64,000 nt of DNA from Myrica gale (lineage: Eukaryota; Streptophyta; Magnoliopsida; Fagales; Myricaceae). The DNA lies in the NCBI GenBank assembly GCA_963930655.1, contig OZ005605.1:627501-691500 (forward strand). The letters run 5' to 3'. The stretch's first letter is position 1; every line of letters begins with the position of its first letter. The notes under the pieces are model-generated. The model searched no databases. It saw nothing but the letters and a program-made list of their open reading frames with translations, and was not told the DNA's origin. Below, piece after piece: positions 47,261 through 59,327 of the stretch. A program made the translations under genes and the position numbers.

Positions 47261-48257
47261 CTCTCAATGTCATGAAGTTAAGTTGCTTGACGAGCTGGAG
47301 GAGGCAATAATGGTGAAAGAAAAGTCCTTTGGAATTTGGATAGTCCATCACGTTTAGATTTGCCCGCCCATTGCCTGTTTGGATTTGACACTTTAAGATG
47401 GTATAGCGAAAGACGTTAAGAGTTTTATCTTTATAAGAAAGCTTATGTCTATGGGAATTGATTGGTGATTACGATGTTGCCCGTTCTTTTTTCCTTTTAG
47501 TACAGAGAAGTTTTGTAGCTTTGTGACGAGAAACTTCAAGTAGAGGACGAAGAACACTTGCTCACCTTGCTTCTTCCTCAATCTGTTCATGCTTCCTTCC
47601 TCTTAACAATTGCCTGTAGATTACTTTTTGTTCCTTTTTTGTTACGGCTAATATGTTTGTACCGTATTATACATAACTGGCACGCCTGAAAGTTAATACA
47701 ATATTTTTGTTTTTTGATGCGAATTTGCTCAAAAGAGGAGGAAAAACCAGTGTTATAATTCATATTGGTCCAGAAAAAATAGAGCCGAAAATAGCATGCG
47801 CAGATGCCAATTGAGTTCATAAGTGTTTATTCGGTCTGCAATTTGCCTCTGAACTGATTCATGCCTTGGTACAGATGGGTGTAAGGCATTGTTTGTCTAT
47901 GTTAATGTCTGCATGCGCAGATTAAATAACAAAGTTATCAACAACCTGGGTGTATTTCCAAAAGTAGGAATCAAGAATCCAGAACCGAGACCATGATATC
48001 TCCCATTGCTAATGGTCGTCGGGTGAAATGAAGTCCTATGAACTTCTTTTATAGACATTTTTAGATCAAATAATCTTCTAACAGGCATTTGAGTTGGAGT
48101 GCATAATCTACCTCACAAGAACCATGATGACATTATACTATTATACAGACACACCATGCCCAGAATAGTAATTACACGTACACACCTCGGAATGAAATTG
48201 CAAATAACAAGTCTGCATGTGCACACTTTCCGACCGATTTTCTTGCCACTGCCATAA
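47261..48257. other. Spacer and 3' UTR of the prosaposin gene
   Basis: No gene is recognised. The right end, about 48050-48257, is probably the 3' UTR of the minus-strand prosaposin gene. Confidence 0.4.
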
Positions 48258-51200
48258 TTATGAATCAGCTACCATCGGTAGTTTTGCGTCAGTTGATGAA
48301 TTGCAGGCATGAAGAGTGGTGCATATGTCTGTAGTTTCCAGAAATTTCTCAGCATTGGCTAGGATAAGAGGTCCATACTCGAAAACCATTCTCTTGCACT
48401 GCCAAAGAAGTCGGGACTTTAGAACATTAACTCTGGCCAATAAAATGCTACGTTAAAACATTTCTGGTATCATGAGTATCATTATCCAATTGATGTTTGA
48501 ATTCAATACTAAAAACCAGATAGAGGCCTGTTATCCGCTTCTGGTACTCCTTTCCCATAGTCTGACCATGAACAGGCCAAGAGAAGGCATCCTTATGTCA
48601 TCAACCGTAGAGTTGCAGATTCGGTTCTACCAATGCAGTTCCGAAAGCATGTTTGAAAATAAGAGCTTTTAAAGTTGAGATCCTCCTAGCAGACTAATGG
48701 CAAGGAGAAATCAAAATAATCTTATAGTAATTGATTTAGAACAACAAGGTCATTGCTGTCATGGTATTTTTATCGTGAGTGGTGAAGAAAATAGTAAAAT
48801 GTCACATCTGACTTCCTATCAATCACGTTAGGGCATATGCCATTTGTTGAATCCCTCTTCTGATCAACCCATGGGAAGGATGTATTTTGACTTAATTACG
48901 CTTAGTCGGACCCGAGAAAAAGCTTTATTTCTTAGAACAGTTTTCTCACCTTTTTCACATAGTTCTCCATGGAATTGCATGCCTTCAATAGCAACTCAAT
49001 GATCTCTAGCTGGCATATAAGAAGGTAAGATGTTAGTGTCAACTCAGCAGTAAGAATCAGTGGTATATCAGACCTTATCATTTGGTCTCAACGGGTGGAG
49101 ATATCATTGTTTACTGTGAAATGTGTCCATTTCTATGGCACACAATAGAACATCCATGAAAATTGAAGCAAATGACAAAACAACATTGATCAGCTTTTTG
49201 GACAATAAAATATAATGCGACATAAGCTGGTAGCAAACTAGATCAATGTAACATAAAACTCTTCACTTTATCCAGCTGCCTGATGTTCTATGTACTTCTT
49301 TCTTTATCATTTCCAAATACAATTTAAGTACCCAGCAAGCTTTCCAAAACATACATTCTAAGCTCCCAAAATCTTTTAAAATTTGAATTTGCAACTTTTG
49401 AAGATTGTTCGTGTGCAGCTACTCAATCATATAGATGTCAATTTAATCTGAGTGGTGACCACTGGCCTAAAACTACATCACCTTATTGCTTCTGATTTCT
49501 TGTACACTTACTCGGGGGATATGAAGAAGATGTCTGCTTACAATTCAAAGAGGGCATGAGCTATGAATAAGCAGTAAGCATTGTCAGTTTTGTGTCATTT
49601 TTTATGGGGTTGGGGCTCCATCCAGATAACATCATGCTAACTTTGCTTAGTAGATAGACTAAACTCACAGTTGCAGTAGTCTTGGATACCCTTTGACTCA
49701 AAAACTGACAAACAACCAATGTTCAGCAGAAGCATGCATTTCATCAGGAGGTAGGAAGGACTTCAAATAGTTTCTGCCCTTCCCTTTTTTGATTAAAAAT
49801 GTGAGAACATAAAAAATATGACTAAAATTCCAAAATCTTGTAAACTGTCTATCGTTCTGTGGCAATTATCTAACAGAGAAAACGTGTGTATGAAGGTCAA
49901 GATTTATGCTTAGGGGATGATGCAAGTACATACCTGTGTGTTAGGATCTTTCAACTTATCTAACACTTCTGAAACAGTGCGGCGACAAAGCCCACAGCTG
50001 TCTTCGCGTACTTGAGAAGATAACATAGGAATCTGTTGACAGAGATCCACTCTTCGGCAGAATTCTTCCGGTTGTACAGAGGAAACTTCTAAGAACAAGA
50101 GAGGAGCATAATAGTCCACCAAAGTGATGCACTATGCAGCAGTGGAAAGATCAAGATTGATTAGATTTGAGCAGGCTTTTCTGTAGAGAAAAAGTGAGCA
50201 GTAAACAACCCCCCTCCGCCCCTCCCCCCCCCACCAAAAAAAAAAAAAACTCCGTACAAAATACACCTTGAGTTTTTAAGATTCCACAATGCTTTATAAG
50301 CTTCCGTGCACCCAGAATAAAAATAAGCTTCCACACGTTTCTTTAAGTATAATATATATATACATTGTATATTTTATTTGTATCTCCTATCAGTCTTCCT
50401 CTACACTGCATTATACTCAAATTTCTAAAAAACCTATTAGACATCCAAATGGTGCATGTAAAGGCCAAAGTGACAATTCAACATAATAGAATATTTCAAA
50501 TACAAACAAAAAACCACTCAGGTATGCCACTGATCATCATGATGACTTGACAATACAAGATTGAAAACAGTTTGTGAGGGTTGAGATCTGACGCTGACAT
50601 CGACAGAACACTTAATGGTTTATTTTCCTCGTCCTTGTGGGGCTACAGATTAGGCTAACTGTTGCAGATGAAATACACAGTTCATTTAATATATCAACTT
50701 GGCTAAAAAAAGGTTAAAAGACGACTACCTGCTGTTTGAAGGAGCCCATCTTAGAGCAGGCCTGATGAAGGGTATCAATGATCTCACTCTGGGTCTTGTT
50801 TTCAGCAAGGTAATCGAGTGCCTGGGATGTGAACTCCTCACACAATGTGCACACTTGGTCATTCCTTGGAACAGTTTTCAAACTTTCAGCTTTGCGATCT
50901 TGATCCTGATTGAAATAAATTAAGTACTTAATTCAAAGTCAATTGATCTACGTTTAGGAAATGATGCAAGTACATACCTGTGTGGCAGGATCTTTCAACT
51001 TTAGTACTTGCGAAACAGCATGGTGCCGAAGTCGACCACGGTCTTCATGAAGTTGAGAAGAAGCTTTAGAAATTTGTTGACAGAGATTGACTTTTTGGCA
51101 GAATTCTTCAGGTTGTACAGAGGAAACCTCTAAGAAGAAGAGAGGAGCATAATAGTCCACCAAAGTGATGCACTATGTATTGGCAAAAAGAAAAAGATGA

Positions 51201-52809
51201 ATCAGATTTGAGCACCCCTGCTTGGAGAGAAGAAAAGGACAAAAGAGACCATCCACCCATGGCAGGCAGGGGGCAGCTAACAGGATCAAACACACCTTGA
51301 ATTATAAGATTAGACAATGCCACAAGCTTCAATACACTTATGATAAAAGTAAGATCCCACAACTTTGTTTATCCACATAGCAATAAATTAAAAACAACAA
51401 CAACAAAAAATCAGCATCGCTAATGACAATTACACCGACTTGGCACTAAAAAGAGAAAAACAATTTTGTGGTTCAGATATGATTCTTGCCTCCACAGAAA
51501 TCTAAGATATTTTGAGACTCAGAGAGAGGCTGGCTGTTGCAGCACAAATAATGGTTTCATCTAATATATCAATGCAACCAAAGAAAGGTGGCTACCTCCT
51601 GTCTGAAAGAGCCTATGTGAGAGCAGGTCTCATGAAGGGTATCAATGACTTCGGTCTGTGTCTGGTTTTCAGCAAGGTAACCAAGTGCTTGGGAAGTGAA
51701 CTCCTCACACAATGTGCAAACTTTGTTATTCCTTGGAGCTTTTTTCAAAGTTTGAACTTCAACATCTTTGTCGTGGCAATTGATCTTCAAAACTGAAGCA
51801 AAACATATGGCAAGATCAATTTTGTGCCATTCTCATTACAAATTAAAAACTTGCTTCTCCGATAAAATAAAAATATTCACGGACCAAAAATTTTGCTTAG
51901 CACATTCATAAGCTATCCCTATGTTCCAATCCGACACATATTACTTTTTGGCAAGTATGACATAGTTTGATGATTCCTCCAAGTAATTGTTATTGCATTT
52001 CAGAGCATGAAGTTTTACAAAATGTCAAAAACCATAGCAAAGTTGAAGGGCATAGCCAAATGAGTTTAGAAGTGACCGACTTTGTCCTGTTCCAGGAGAC
52101 AGCTCGTTACTAAGCATCACACTGCAGACTTGGCTTGAAGGAATGTCAAACCAAGTTCAAAATTCGGCAGCAAACTGAGGTAGTGACTCAATGATTTTAT
52201 CTAAAGGCCGTAGCAAACCCAGCATGCTGTTATGGCATACCATGTCCCAAAAGAAAGCTAATTTGGACTGAAACCTTGGACGCCTTAGAGGTCAAGTGTT
52301 TGCACATTTGTGCCTGTGAGTGTCTGTGTCTGAGAGTCAGAGAAAGCATGTGCCTGTAACTTTGTCTAGGAGCTAAGCATTGTCCAATGACCATCAGCAA
52401 TATCTTAAATATCCAAGTAACAATTGGATGCCAGACCAAGCAGGGCTTGATGAAATTTTACCTTAAACTATACTATAGAACAGGGAATCATGGCATGCCA
52501 AATAGATGGACTTAACCTATACCTTTAGACTTCTAAGGCCAACCTAATTCCAAACCCATAGATGGGTATGAAATTTGCACTTCAACTGTTAGAGAATGAT
52601 GGCTATTCAATAAGAAGATAAAAACAAAAAGAATATAATTAAGTAATTGCTAAAGGAAAAGAACAAGACCAAGGATTCAATTAAAGAAATTTACCTGATA
52701 TCCCAGATATCCTTCCCCTCAGCAAAACAGAGTCCCCAAGCAGTCTGGCATCACAAGCCCAGCTAGCACCCAACACTAAACAAAATAACAGCCCAACTCT
52801 CATATCCAT
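48258..52809 (-). CDS. Prosaposin-like protein (saposin B domains) with a duplicated exon pair
   Basis: Seven coding exons on the minus strand keep frame: 52809-52695, 51792-51596, 51172-50978, 50905-50729, 50131-49934, 49009-48950 and 48398-48258, giving 360 residues. Residues 1-21 form a signal peptide. Three six-cysteine saposin units are visible: C64/67/95/105/129/135, C188/191/219/229/253/259 and C274/277/305/315/340/346. Plant relatives are about 210-230 residues with two units. Here exons 4-5 repeat exons 2-3, and their introns are also similar. Exon 3 keeps the first half of another unit, but its C-x-x-C has become G-R-L-R. Saposin proteins bind and extract membrane lipids in vacuole/lysosome-type compartments. 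N-glycosylation sites lie at N81 and N205. The model rests on splice sites and frame only. Confidence 0.85.
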
Positions 52810-52814
52810 CGTGC

Positions 52815-55627
52815 CTGAAGTCCCAACCATTTAACATACATATTATGATCTTAATAGGGCACATTAATTCTGTGTGAAAACGGATAAAAAATATTTATAA
52901 TAAACATTGAGAAGAAGAACTCAAATTAAGTGAGAAGCCAATGCCAAGATATTCCTCATAGTGGATACACCTAAGTGGCATGGATGAGTTGGAATAGGAG
53001 CTTAAGATTTATCAAGGGCTGGCATGTTACATTTATAATGAAACAGTAGCAACTGATATAACTTGGCATTTCAGTTAGTAATGAAATGCTCTCAACTTCC
53101 ACATTCTTGTAGTTTTTGTGATGCATTGTTTGTTTCATTTCAATCCTCATAGCTACATTTTCCCATTAACCAGTTATCACTCAGTCAACAACAGTCAGAG
53201 CTGAAAACCTCTAATCACTTGCAAAATCTTATTAGTAAAATTGCCTTATCACTTGCCATGGTTCTCGAGGCATCACACAATTGTGATATCAACCAAAAAA
53301 AAAGAAATTGTGATATCAAGCAGCTAGCTCAATGTTTACCACCTTTAATTTTAGCCCTATCATGATCCTGAAACTAAGAAGCGGAACTCAGCAGGTTGTT
53401 GATTATCGGTGATAATACATACATTATAAACCTGTTACCACAAGCCCAATTGGCCTCGTAATCAAGCATATGAATTCCAAACACACAGCCTGACGGGAGG
53501 ATTCAGATCAGTATATTGGATTCATTAATAAGCCCGAGCGGGCTTCTAGCTCAGCTTATCACACTTGTCTTGCCCTGCCATAGGCTAGTAATCTACAGCA
53601 GTGGCGGAGCCAGAAACCCAATCAATGGGGGGCAAACTCTTAAGCAAAAATGACAAAAAAAAAAATTTTACGTAAGGCAAAAAAATGTCTTAACACTATA
53701 AATATAAAATTAAGGACTAAAAATACTAAAACAAATTGAATTACACGTACGGTACTATTTGCTGATACTGAAATGTGACATTAAAGATTAAATTCTTGTT
53801 GTTCAAGATACCAATAGAGCACCAACTAATCGCACAAACAAAGTATTTATATATATATTCTTTGTAAAACAAAACACATAAATGAAACAAAGTATTTTCA
53901 GCAATATAACTTTTTACTTCCATAAATGAAGTACTTACTTTTGTTGCCAGAAAGGATGTGCCCTATGCTCAAAAGAAAACATAACACATAAATGAGAAAA
54001 ATAAACGATTACTGTGTTTCTATTATTCTTGAAAGAAACAATAGCAAAACGAAGCATATTGGAAAAAGAAGTCAAAGGATCTAAAGTTCAAAAAGAATCC
54101 AAGTTCCAAGGGCATAAAGATACTTCTCACCCTTACTATAGCTGTTTTTTAGTGTGACAGCACTATTGAACACGAGCTTCTCAGGAGTGGAATCTCTATC
54201 AACAATAAAATAACCCGAAATTGCAAGGTAGAATACATACTTGGTAAATGATAATAGAAAAAAATTTGGACAAAAAGTTCAATTTTAACATCCAAATAAC
54301 TATTCTACTCCCCTTACAAAATGAGAAAACAAAAAAATCGTAGTTCAAAATGTTCATTACCAGGCTAAATTAATGGCTAAAATTTTGAAGAAATATATCT
54401 ATAACTTGATCCAAACGTCACAAATTACAATGGAAAAAAGTTCAACCTTTAGAGAAAGACAATTAAAAACAAGTTAATCTCATGAGCTATGAAAAATCAG
54501 ACCTAAACAAACAAAAGAGAGATGAAAATGAGTCTTACCTCAACTTTGGATTTTCATAAAATGTGGAGAAGTCAGACATGTAAAATTAGATGATGATAGT
54601 GACAATAAAATGATATAACCAATGATTCTCTAGTAGGTAAAGATAGACACGCAACACACTTGAATAATTGAATTATCACTTATCCAACAAGAGCACACCA
54701 CCCCTTTTCTCAGCATTTGTGATAACCAAATTCTCAACCAAGTCCAACATAAAAGGCAAAAGAACAAAAAGAAAAGCAGCACTAGAATAGAGAAAACATC
54801 TATTTCAAGGATTACAACGCACAACGATTATCAGGACTTAGGAGAAGTATAAGAAATATTCGTCGCAAAATTCACGACAACGTCAACAAGTTAATGTAGG
54901 ATTTCAAGTTTTGACACAAATAAATATCTCTTTCTTTTAGTTTGATTTTGAGGTACTAAGCTGCTTAGGCCTTAATTAAGGGGGGCGGGTTGATTCATCT
55001 AGGCAGGCAAGGGGGGCAAGTTTAATTTTTAGTTGGCCAAGGGGGGCAGACATAATAAAAAATAAAAAAAAATAAAAAAACGCCATGTAAAAAAAATTGT
55101 TGGGGGGTGCCAACCGGGGCAATGGCCCCGGTTCGCCCCCCCTCCCTCCGCCCATGATCTACAGCCACGGTGAAACGGACCGCCCTGGGTTCTAATCCTG
55201 TTATCTGATACAAAACACCCGCGCGCGCACACACACACGCCACCCACTCAACGCGCGCGACACAGAAGAAACGAGATTCTCTACCTGACTATCTCTATGA
55301 TAAAGATGTCGACACAGGATGAAAAAACGCACTTTCTGTTCAAACTGTGGCTGACCAGTTGCATATCATAAACTAAAACCTTAATGAGCAACCCAGAAAC
55401 CAGACAAGCAACCTCACAACCATAAATTGACGAAGCTAGGGAACATCAGACAAGAAAGAAAACCAATAACATGAAAAGAAAAACCAACGAAAAATATCAC
55501 AAGAGTTTAGAATAACAACCTAAGAGGCCCGTTTGTCAACAAAGAATCTTGCGCAAAAACAATCAAATCTCATCTCACAACAGACTTCTGGGTTCAAATT
55601 CGCAGTTTTGAGATTAAAGTTCTTACC
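52815..55627 (-). other. Predicted 5' UTR intron of the prosaposin gene, holding a hAT insertion
   Basis: On the minus strand a good donor (TTTCAAAG followed by GTAAGAAC at 55627) and an acceptor (GGGACTTCAG, ending at 52815 just before the start codon context) delimit a leader intron of about 2.8 kb. More than half of it is the hAT-like element at 53599-55156. Nothing else in it looks coding. Confidence 0.5.
53599..55156. mobile_element. hAT-like DNA transposon, non-autonomous, with 8-bp target duplication
   Basis: The 1558-bp element is bounded by a perfect 8-bp direct repeat, ATCTACAG (53591-53598 and 55157-55164). Its imperfect inverted ends are CAGTGGCGGAGCCAG and the complement of CATGGGCGGAGGGAG. 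An 8-bp duplication and short ends of this kind fit the hAT superfamily. No transposase frame is recognisable; the right end is rich in G and C runs. It lies in the 5' UTR intron of the prosaposin gene. Confidence 0.85.
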
Positions 55628-55839
55628 TTTGAAAGAGAAGTCGCCGGTTCAGCCTGATTTTAAATTGATGATAGACAGAGAGAGAATCAATATTTGGACC
55701 CGCCGGTTCAGCCCTATAATAAGTTCGTTGGAGTGATAGGTTGGGCAATGTGGTAAGGAGAATAAAAAAATAGAAAGAAAAAGATAGGTCGGCCGTCGGG
55801 CAATGCGTGGAATGGAATGGTTGTTGGGACTTCAGAAGG

Positions 55840-55855
55840 AGGCTATTTATCAAAA
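55840..55855 (-). promoter_or_regulatory. Candidate TATA box of the prosaposin gene
   Basis: GATAAATAGCC on the minus strand lies about 215 bases upstream of the predicted leader donor at 55627, giving a leader exon of roughly 190 bases. The transposon at 55988 starts about 130 bases further upstream, so the promoter is squeezed between two transposons. Confidence 0.35.
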
Positions 55856-56566
55856 AGTCGTCCAGATATTTCCAAATCATAATTCCTTTAAAGAAAATTT
55901 TCAGCCATCCGATATTTCCAAATCCTAAATTATATCCACGTGTTAGCATCAGGAGATATTCGAGAAAGTTACACTTGTTATAGTGGCCTAGGGCTGTTCA
56001 GAAATGTTTCGACCCGACCGACCCGACACGCACCCGACCGAATATTATCGGGCTGAACGCGGGCCCAAACCGACGAAACCCAATTTTAGTCGGACGGGCC
56101 TCGGTAGGCCATCGGGTAGACCCGAGCCCGCCCGACCATAGGTACGCAGTAGCCCTCCTCTCGTTTCCTTCGAAACCCTACGCACCCTTCAGCCGCAGCT
56201 CCTCGGTCCTCCTCTTGTTCTTCTCCAGGATCTTAACGGCGAAATACTGCCCTCTCCCTCTCTGCCACACACGAGTGCTCTCTCTGTGTCGAGGACAAAC
56301 TGAAGCTAACAAGTCGACCGAGGGGAAGGGCGCGCGGGGATCGAGAGAACGAAATCTGAGGTTTGTTTCCCTCTCTTGGTCTGTATTGACAACGTTTCTG
56401 CTCTCGAAACCGTTGAAACGAAATCTGAGGCACGAGTACTCTCTCTGTGCTTGTGTGTGTTTGTAACTGGGCACCAGTTACTGTATTTGATTTTGTAAAC
56501 AAACGGGATTCTAGTGGTCTCTCTTGCTCTCCAAACGTAGAGATTTACATCCATACGAATTCAAAG

Positions 56567-57823
56567 ATGGTGGCTTTGTCGGTGAAGCCCATGTTTACCA
56601 TTCTAGTGGTCTCTCTTGCTCTCCTCGTCGCCATTGTTTTGGTTTCGTCTCCTTCTCCATTCTCCCAGAGCTCGCTTCCATCGAACTCACCGCTGTTAGT
56701 CTTCAGTTCATTTTGCTTTTCTTCTTGTTTTTGTTTTATTAATTGGGTATTTTTTTTCCCCTGCGGTGATTGGGCAGCTGGAAAGTATAGGAAAATGGAA
56801 AAAACAACAGTTGTTTTGGAGATTTAGAATGTCTAATTATTGATGTGCTTAGATTTTCTTGTTCTGGTTTGTTGTTTAGTTAAAAATAAAAGGATGCGTA
56901 GAAAACAAAAGTTAGAAATAAAAGGAAGGGGTAAACTCATAGTTAGCCCCATATCTTTGGGGCAAAATCATAGTTAGCTCCATATCTTCCAAACTAACAA
57001 TTTGAGACTCATAACTTTCAAAATCTATCAACCATCGCCCCCGTCTAAATCAGCCGGAAAAGTACATAAACCATTGAAGCTCTATTTTAATAATATATTT
57101 TCTTTTAATTTATTTCTTAAATTTTTTATTATTTTTATTTAATTTTTAAAATTTACCTTCGAGGGGCATTTTGGTTATTTTATGTACTTTTCCGTCCAAT
57201 TTAACGGCTGATTTAGACGGGGGGCGAGGATTGAGTAATTTTAAAACATAGGGATCTCAAATTGTTGGTTTGGAAGATATGAGGCTAACTATGATTTTGC
57301 TCCAAAGATATGAGACTAACTATGAGTTTACCCCTAAAAGGAAACAGAAGGAAAGAGCGTGAAATCTCTAAAACTATGACTTTTTTTTTTTTTTTCCATT
57401 TGCCAATTGGGATTGAAGGGACTGTATTTACACTACAATTTTGTGCTTCATCCTGGTATTTGGATGTATTTAACTGTTTTCTTTCTTGGAGACAAAATAT
57501 TCTAGAATTTCTGTCCCTTGCATTTTGTGTTGTTTTCTAAGATAGTGTGGGAAGAAAGAAACTGGAGTATTTGGATCTTAGGCATTTTGCTATGATGTCA
57601 TTGTACGGAATAAACGTAGGGTAATATATTAGATCCAAAATTTTCATTTTGTTATTATTTTCTCAGTTTTCCAGCATTTGTTTGGAGGTTTGTAGGTTTG
57701 CCCATGTGGGTATTGTTTCTTATCTATGACCTTTTGCGTGCAGAGGGAAATCGGAGATATGGGGTGTCCGGAGGATCATTGAATGGAGACCTTGCAAGTG
57801 GTGGCAGCAAGGAGATTTAAATG
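56567..57823 (+). pseudogene. Captured O-fucosyltransferase-family gene, exons 1-2
   Basis: Exon 1 (56567-56694) encodes a short cytoplasmic stretch and a hydrophobic signal anchor ending in S-Q-S-S-L-P-S-N-S-P. Exon 2 (57744-57823) encodes V-R-R-I-I-E-W-R-P-C-K-W-W. Both keep splice sites and join in frame through codon phase 2. This combination is the N-terminus of a plant O-fucosyltransferase-like (GT65-related) Golgi protein. The catalytic domain, which would follow immediately, is absent. Splicing onto the next captured exon (58082) would give a stop codon two codons later. It may be transcribed from the captured leader but cannot make an enzyme. Confidence 0.75.
56928..57334. mobile_element. 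Foldback MITE nested in the captured intron
   Basis: The ends GGGGTAAACTCATAGTTAG and the complement of the same sequence at 57313-57334 pair, and the arms continue (CCATATCTTTGG, CATAGTTAGC, ATTTAGACGG). It is non-coding, about 407 bp, and lies in the intron between the two O-fucosyltransferase exons. Confidence 0.8.
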
Positions 57824-58081
57824 GTAAGTAAAGCTTCAAGTGTACTTTTCTTCATCATTGAAAAACTCATTTGAATCGTTGTGAATAGTATTGGATTTGT
57901 GACGTACTGTGAATATATTATTTGGAATGTCAGAATTTTTTTGTTGAATATGGAGCATAATCTGCATAATGCTGTTCATTGTGTTTTGTGGGATACAAGG
58001 AGTATGTTCACAAAATTTTTATATTTAGCACATGCTCATATCTTGCTGGGTAGATGACATATATCACTGTTTTTCTCACAG

Positions 58082-58166
58082 ATTGAAAAACAAGAGTTTG
58101 GACTGAAACCAATGAATTGCCCGGGGCATTGCTTAATGTTTCAGCACAGAGTTCGCTCATATACAG
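58082..58166 (+). pseudogene. Captured threonyl-tRNA synthetase exon
   Basis: Preceded by a good acceptor (TTTCTCACAG) and followed by a donor (GTAAGT). It encodes [19 protein letters not shown] and H-R-V-R-S-Y. This is the class II catalytic region of threonyl-tRNA synthetase, whose M-N-C-P-G-H block is highly characteristic. Only this exon (28 codons) is present; the rest of the roughly 700-residue enzyme is missing. It lies in element A, in the same direction as the other captured exons. Confidence 0.85.
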
Positions 58167-59327
58167 GTAAGTATGTCAATGGATATTATTCATAATTCTG
58201 TTGGTTCCTGTTTCAGCACCTGCAGCCAGCTTTGTTCTTCATGTGCGTTCCATGTTGATCTACTTAATTAATAAATTTGCCTATCATGCTCTTCCGGAAG
58301 TTCTCCTAGTATTTAGTTCATTTTTTAAATGGGCATTCGGCTGTTTTAATTAATTAGTTTTATCTAGTCCACATCGAATTTTATATTTCAGGATTCTTTT
58401 TGGTGGCTAGTGGGACTTTTACCCATAATCTGGCCATTTAGATGTGCCCCTTTCGGCACTCCAAATGGCTGTAACATGTTATGTTATAAAATTGCTTAGC
58501 ATATTTTGGATGCAAATAATATTGGGGGTCGTATATGGTGTGAAAGAGGAATAATGTTGGAACTAAACCTTAAAGCTAGTGTCCGAGCTGATCTATGATG
58601 ATCATAATTCTATATTTCTATTTAAGATGGGGATTTTGATGGAACATTGTATCGTGACTTCGATCGGGTAGTCTTTTTTTATAATTGTGCAGAAATTATG
58701 TTAATGATTAATGTAGTAAAGAGATATTCGTTGCTTGAAATTTTTGCTAGTTATGATTATCGAAGAAAAAAAAATTAGGTAGGCTTAATGAAGGAATATC
58801 TGAAATTAGTGTACGTAATTGATCTTTTGATGTTAATTCTGATCTAGGTATTCCATTCATGAAATCATTATAGTTGTTAATTGAAGATCAGGTACTGTTA
58901 ATTGATTTTTGCATTGTATGTTTTTTTGCAAACTCTGTGATCATTGATAATGAAGTCAGCCTAACACCCATGTCCTCTGATTTTCAGGATATCAATCTTG
59001 GTAAGATTTTTCTTTTTGCCTCGTGCATTGGTAGGGGTCTGCAGGGAAGCACTTAACATCAAGAACAAGAACGATTTTGTTTGGGGAATAGAGGTTCTAT
59101 CAAGAACAAGGTAATTTAAGTTAAAACCTTATTAAAAACTTAGAAAATGATACAATGGAGATTGAAGGTTAGGAGATTTGTTGGAGATTGGAGGTCAGGG
59201 CTAATGTTGGTTTTTGATCTGTTGTGATATGTGTTCTTTATGGTATGAAGTGATATGGTTTCTGATGATTTGTTTTTCATATGCTTTAAATATAGTAACT
59301 AATTATTGTTATGTTTGTTTGTTTTAG

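Noticed and set aside
55022-55247. Two overlapping minus-strand frames of about 72 codons
   Set aside because: They cross the right end of the hAT element, the target duplication and a CG/CA microsatellite; no gene would span these.
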